64,000 bases of DNA. Origin: Mycobacterium sp. NBC_00419. Its GTDB lineage: Bacteria > Actinomycetota > Actinomycetes > Mycobacteriales > Mycobacteriaceae. Made by a program: the position numbers and the translations under genes. The stretch lies in assembly GCF_036023875.1 (NCBI RefSeq), contig NZ_CP107931.1, positions 2,666,001 to 2,730,000 on the forward strand. The letters run 5' to 3'. The notes under the pieces were generated by a model that did not search any database, was not told the DNA's origin, and saw nothing but the letters and a program-made list of their open reading frames with translations. Below, one piece after another: positions 62,737 to 64,000 of this stretch (its first letter is position 1; each line of letters opens with the position of its first letter).

Positions 62737-63462
62737 TCACTGCGGGCCCGGCCGGGTCGCCAGATAGATCGTCGCAGCGGACTGGCCTCGGGTGATGGGG
62801 TTGTCGAACCAGACGGTCGCGGCCTCGACATCGGTGAATACGGCTGCCAGGACGGCGGTGAACTCCTCGTCGGGAGGATCGTCGCTCCACATCGCGAAGG
62901 TGCCGCCCGGGACCAGCTTGGTGGACATGGCCTGCAGGCCGTCGCGGGTGTAGAAGCCCGCGTGCGGATCGTGGAGCAGGTGTCGCGGCGAATGGTCGAT
63001 GTCGAGCAGGATCGCGTCATAGGTTCGGCCGGGGGTTTGTGGATCGAAGCCCACCGCACCGGTCGCGGCGCCGAAGAAGTCCGCGCACACGAGCGTGACG
63101 CGACCGTCGGCGGCCAGACCGGCGGTATCCGGGAGCAGATCGCGTTGGTGCCAGTCGATGACGGCATCGGAGTACTCGATGACGGTGACCGTACGAATTC
63201 TGCTGCAGTGCAACACTTCTTGAGCGGTGTAGCCGAGGCCGAGCCCGCCGACGACCACGTTCAGCGCGGCGCCCGGGGTCCGCGCCAGCCCGAGCCGGGC
63301 CAGCTCCTTTTCCGCGACCGTGAACAGGCTCGACATCACATGCTCGTCACCGAGCTTGACCTCGAACACATCTGCGCGCAGCGAGGGGTCGAACCGGCGC
63401 CGCAGACTGATGACGCCCATCGGCGTCTCCTGCCAGCCCAACTCCTCGAAACGTGCGCTCAC
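62737..63462 (-). CDS. Spermidine synthase-like SAM-dependent protein
   Basis: 241 residues from GTG 63462, supported by TACTGT (63474-63469, minus strand) ending 6 bases upstream (leaderless). Rossmann-type SAM fold: NVVVGGLGLGYTAQEV, TVIEYSDAVIDWH, then YDAILLDIDHSP and DGLQAMSTKLVPGGTFAMWS. The N-terminal VSARFEELGWQETPMGVISL is characteristic of a mycobacterial clade annotated as spermidine synthase, but the catalytic DID pattern is partial, so polyamine synthesis is not proven. Divergent from the Tat DUF1906 gene. Confidence 0.78.
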   Translation of the reverse strand: MSARFEELGWQETPMGVISLRRRFDPSLRADVFEVKLGDEHVMSSLFTVAEKELARLGLARTPGAALNVVVGGLGLGYTAQEVLHCSRIRTVTVIEYSDAVIDWHQRDLLPDTAGLAADGRVTLVCADFFGAATGAVGFDPQTPGRTYDAILLDIDHSPRHLLHDPHAGFYTRDGLQAMSTKLVPGGTFAMWSDDPPDEEFTAVLAAVFTDVEAATVWFDNPITRGQSAATIYLATRPGPQ

Positions 63463-63468
63463 CAAATG

Positions 63469-63569
63469 ACAGTAGCTGCCGGCCGGGTTTCGGTTTCGCG
63501 TCACCTGGATCGCGAACCGGACACGGCCAGCCGTCGCTGCACCGATAGCAGCGTTCCCGTTGTTAGTGT
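63469..63569. promoter_or_regulatory. Divergent leaderless promoters of the spermidine-synthase-like and DUF1906 genes
   Basis: Minus strand TACTGT (63474-63469) ends 6 bases before the GTG at 63462; plus strand TAGTGT (63564-63569) ends 6 bases before the GTG at 63576. The 101 bases between the outer ends hold no ORF or clear repeat. Confidence 0.5.
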
Positions 63570-63575
63570 CGCCCG

Positions 63576-64000
63576 GTGCTGGACTTGCCGGAAACCAACG
63601 GTCTGCGGTCGTCGCGCCCGATTTCCCGGCGCGACGCACTGCGCTACGCCGCCGCGGGGTCGGCGTTCGCGGCCGGGCTCGGTGTCGCGGCGGGTGCTGC
63701 TGCGCCCGCCGCGTCGGCCGCCGCTCCCACGCTGATCGACTTCGCCATGCGTCAGATCCCGGCCGCGGATATCCGGGCTGCCGGCCACTCCGGCGTCATC
63801 AACTACGTCTCGACGTCGCGACCCGGCTCGAGCTTCGGCGCCAAGCCGATCACCCTGCCCTACGCGCAGTCACTGACCGCCGCAGGCCTGGTCATCGTCA
63901 GCAACTACCAGTACGGCAAGCCTGGCGGCACCGCACCGTCGGACTTCACCCGCGGATACGCCGGCGGCGTCGCCGACGCGCGTACCGCCTGGCAGTTGCA
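63576..64000 (+). CDS. Tat-exported DUF1906 (Rv2525c-like) protein, 3' end outside window
   Basis: At least 141 codons from GTG 63576 and open to the window edge. A twin-arginine signal (ISRRDALRYAAAGS) is followed by PTLIDFAMRQIPAADIRAAG, the DUF1906 start, then NYVSTSRPGSSFGAKPITLP, IVSNYQYGKPGG and FTRGYAGGVADARTA. It is clearly a paralogue of the gene at 33624-34388. TAGTGT (63564-63569) ends 6 bases before the GTG, fitting a leaderless promoter. Confidence 0.85.
   Translation, partial: MLDLPETNGLRSSRPISRRDALRYAAAGSAFAAGLGVAAGAAAPAASAAAPTLIDFAMRQIPAADIRAAGHSGVINYVSTSRPGSSFGAKPITLPYAQSLTAAGLVIVSNYQYGKPGGTAPSDFTRGYAGGVADARTAWQL

Overview
The window is a GC-rich (roughly two-thirds G+C by eye) chromosomal segment from an actinobacterium, almost certainly a Mycobacterium/Mycolicibacterium-type organism. 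The evidence is an antigen-85 mycolyltransferase, an MmpS/MmpL pair followed by DUF732 and DUF5078 proteins, a fused HadA/HadB-type dehydratase of mycolate synthesis, a cutinase, an L,D-transpeptidase, a mycothiol-dependent isomerase-type enzyme and Rv2525c-like Tat substrates. No insertion sequence, prophage, tRNA, rRNA or CRISPR array was seen. Genes are tightly packed: no gene-free stretch exceeds 300 bases, and the largest (about 55243-55481) may hold a tiny ORF.

Layout. 1-5.6 kb: nagA (5' end outside the window), antigen-85 esterase, small membrane protein, DUF4262 and VOC proteins, a mycothiol-dependent enzyme coupled to a DsbA-fold protein, and a VanY-like peptidase. 5.6-10.2 kb: lytic transglycosylase lipoprotein, nickel superoxide dismutase (sodN) divergent from its maturation protease, a DUF1254 secreted protein, a NUDIX hydrolase and a small secreted protein. 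10.3-12.2 kb: two adjacent toxin-antitoxin modules, RHH/Doc-like and RES-type. 12.3-17.1 kb: SDR plus NTF2-like pair, cutinase, a GAF-LuxR regulator and a PucR-type regulator. 17.1-28.2 kb: a catabolic island. The minus-strand operon is ALDH, phthalate-family reductase, P450, SCP2-like protein, Zn-alcohol dehydrogenase, preceded by a TetR gene. Divergent from it are amidohydrolase, fused acyl-CoA dehydrogenase, amidohydrolase and a small protein. 28.2-33.6 kb: a tandem-HxlR regulator coupled to a carotenoid oxygenase, divergent from a quinone-oxidoreductase-like protein and a nitroreductase, then a serine hydrolase. 33.6-39.2 kb: Tat DUF1906 protein, L,D-transpeptidase, DUF4239 protein, a DapB-like protein, threonine dehydratase and a GH6 endoglucanase. 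39.3-46 kb: a TetR regulator and acyl-CoA dehydrogenase sharing an operator motif, cyclase, ASCH protein, HadAB fusion, a universal stress protein and an APC permease. 46.2-55.3 kb: a secreted DUF4214-repeat/ParB-fold protein, the mmpS-mmpL-DUF732-DUF5078 operon with its TetR gene, a secreted coiled-coil peptidase-like protein and a second universal stress protein. 55.4-64 kb: SDRs, homocysteine methyltransferase, solute-binding lipoprotein, DHFR-like protein, serine hydrolase, lipoprotein, spermidine-synthase-like protein, and the start of a second Tat DUF1906 paralogue.

A recurring architecture is a TANNNT -10 hexamer ending 6-7 bases before the start codon, as expected for leaderless mycobacterial mRNAs. 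It is seen at about a dozen genes here and helps fix several start codons. The sharpest cases are the 22-bp sodN/sodX divergent promoter, the Doc-type toxin-antitoxin promoter, the carotenoid-oxygenase promoter and a 9-codon leaderless ORF coupled by GTGA to the DUF1254 gene. The most system-like observations are the P450/phthalate-family-reductase island with its divergent acyl-CoA dehydrogenase arm, the nickel SOD locus with an altered metal-hook residue, and the paired toxin-antitoxin modules, one of which lacks the canonical Fic/Doc histidine.
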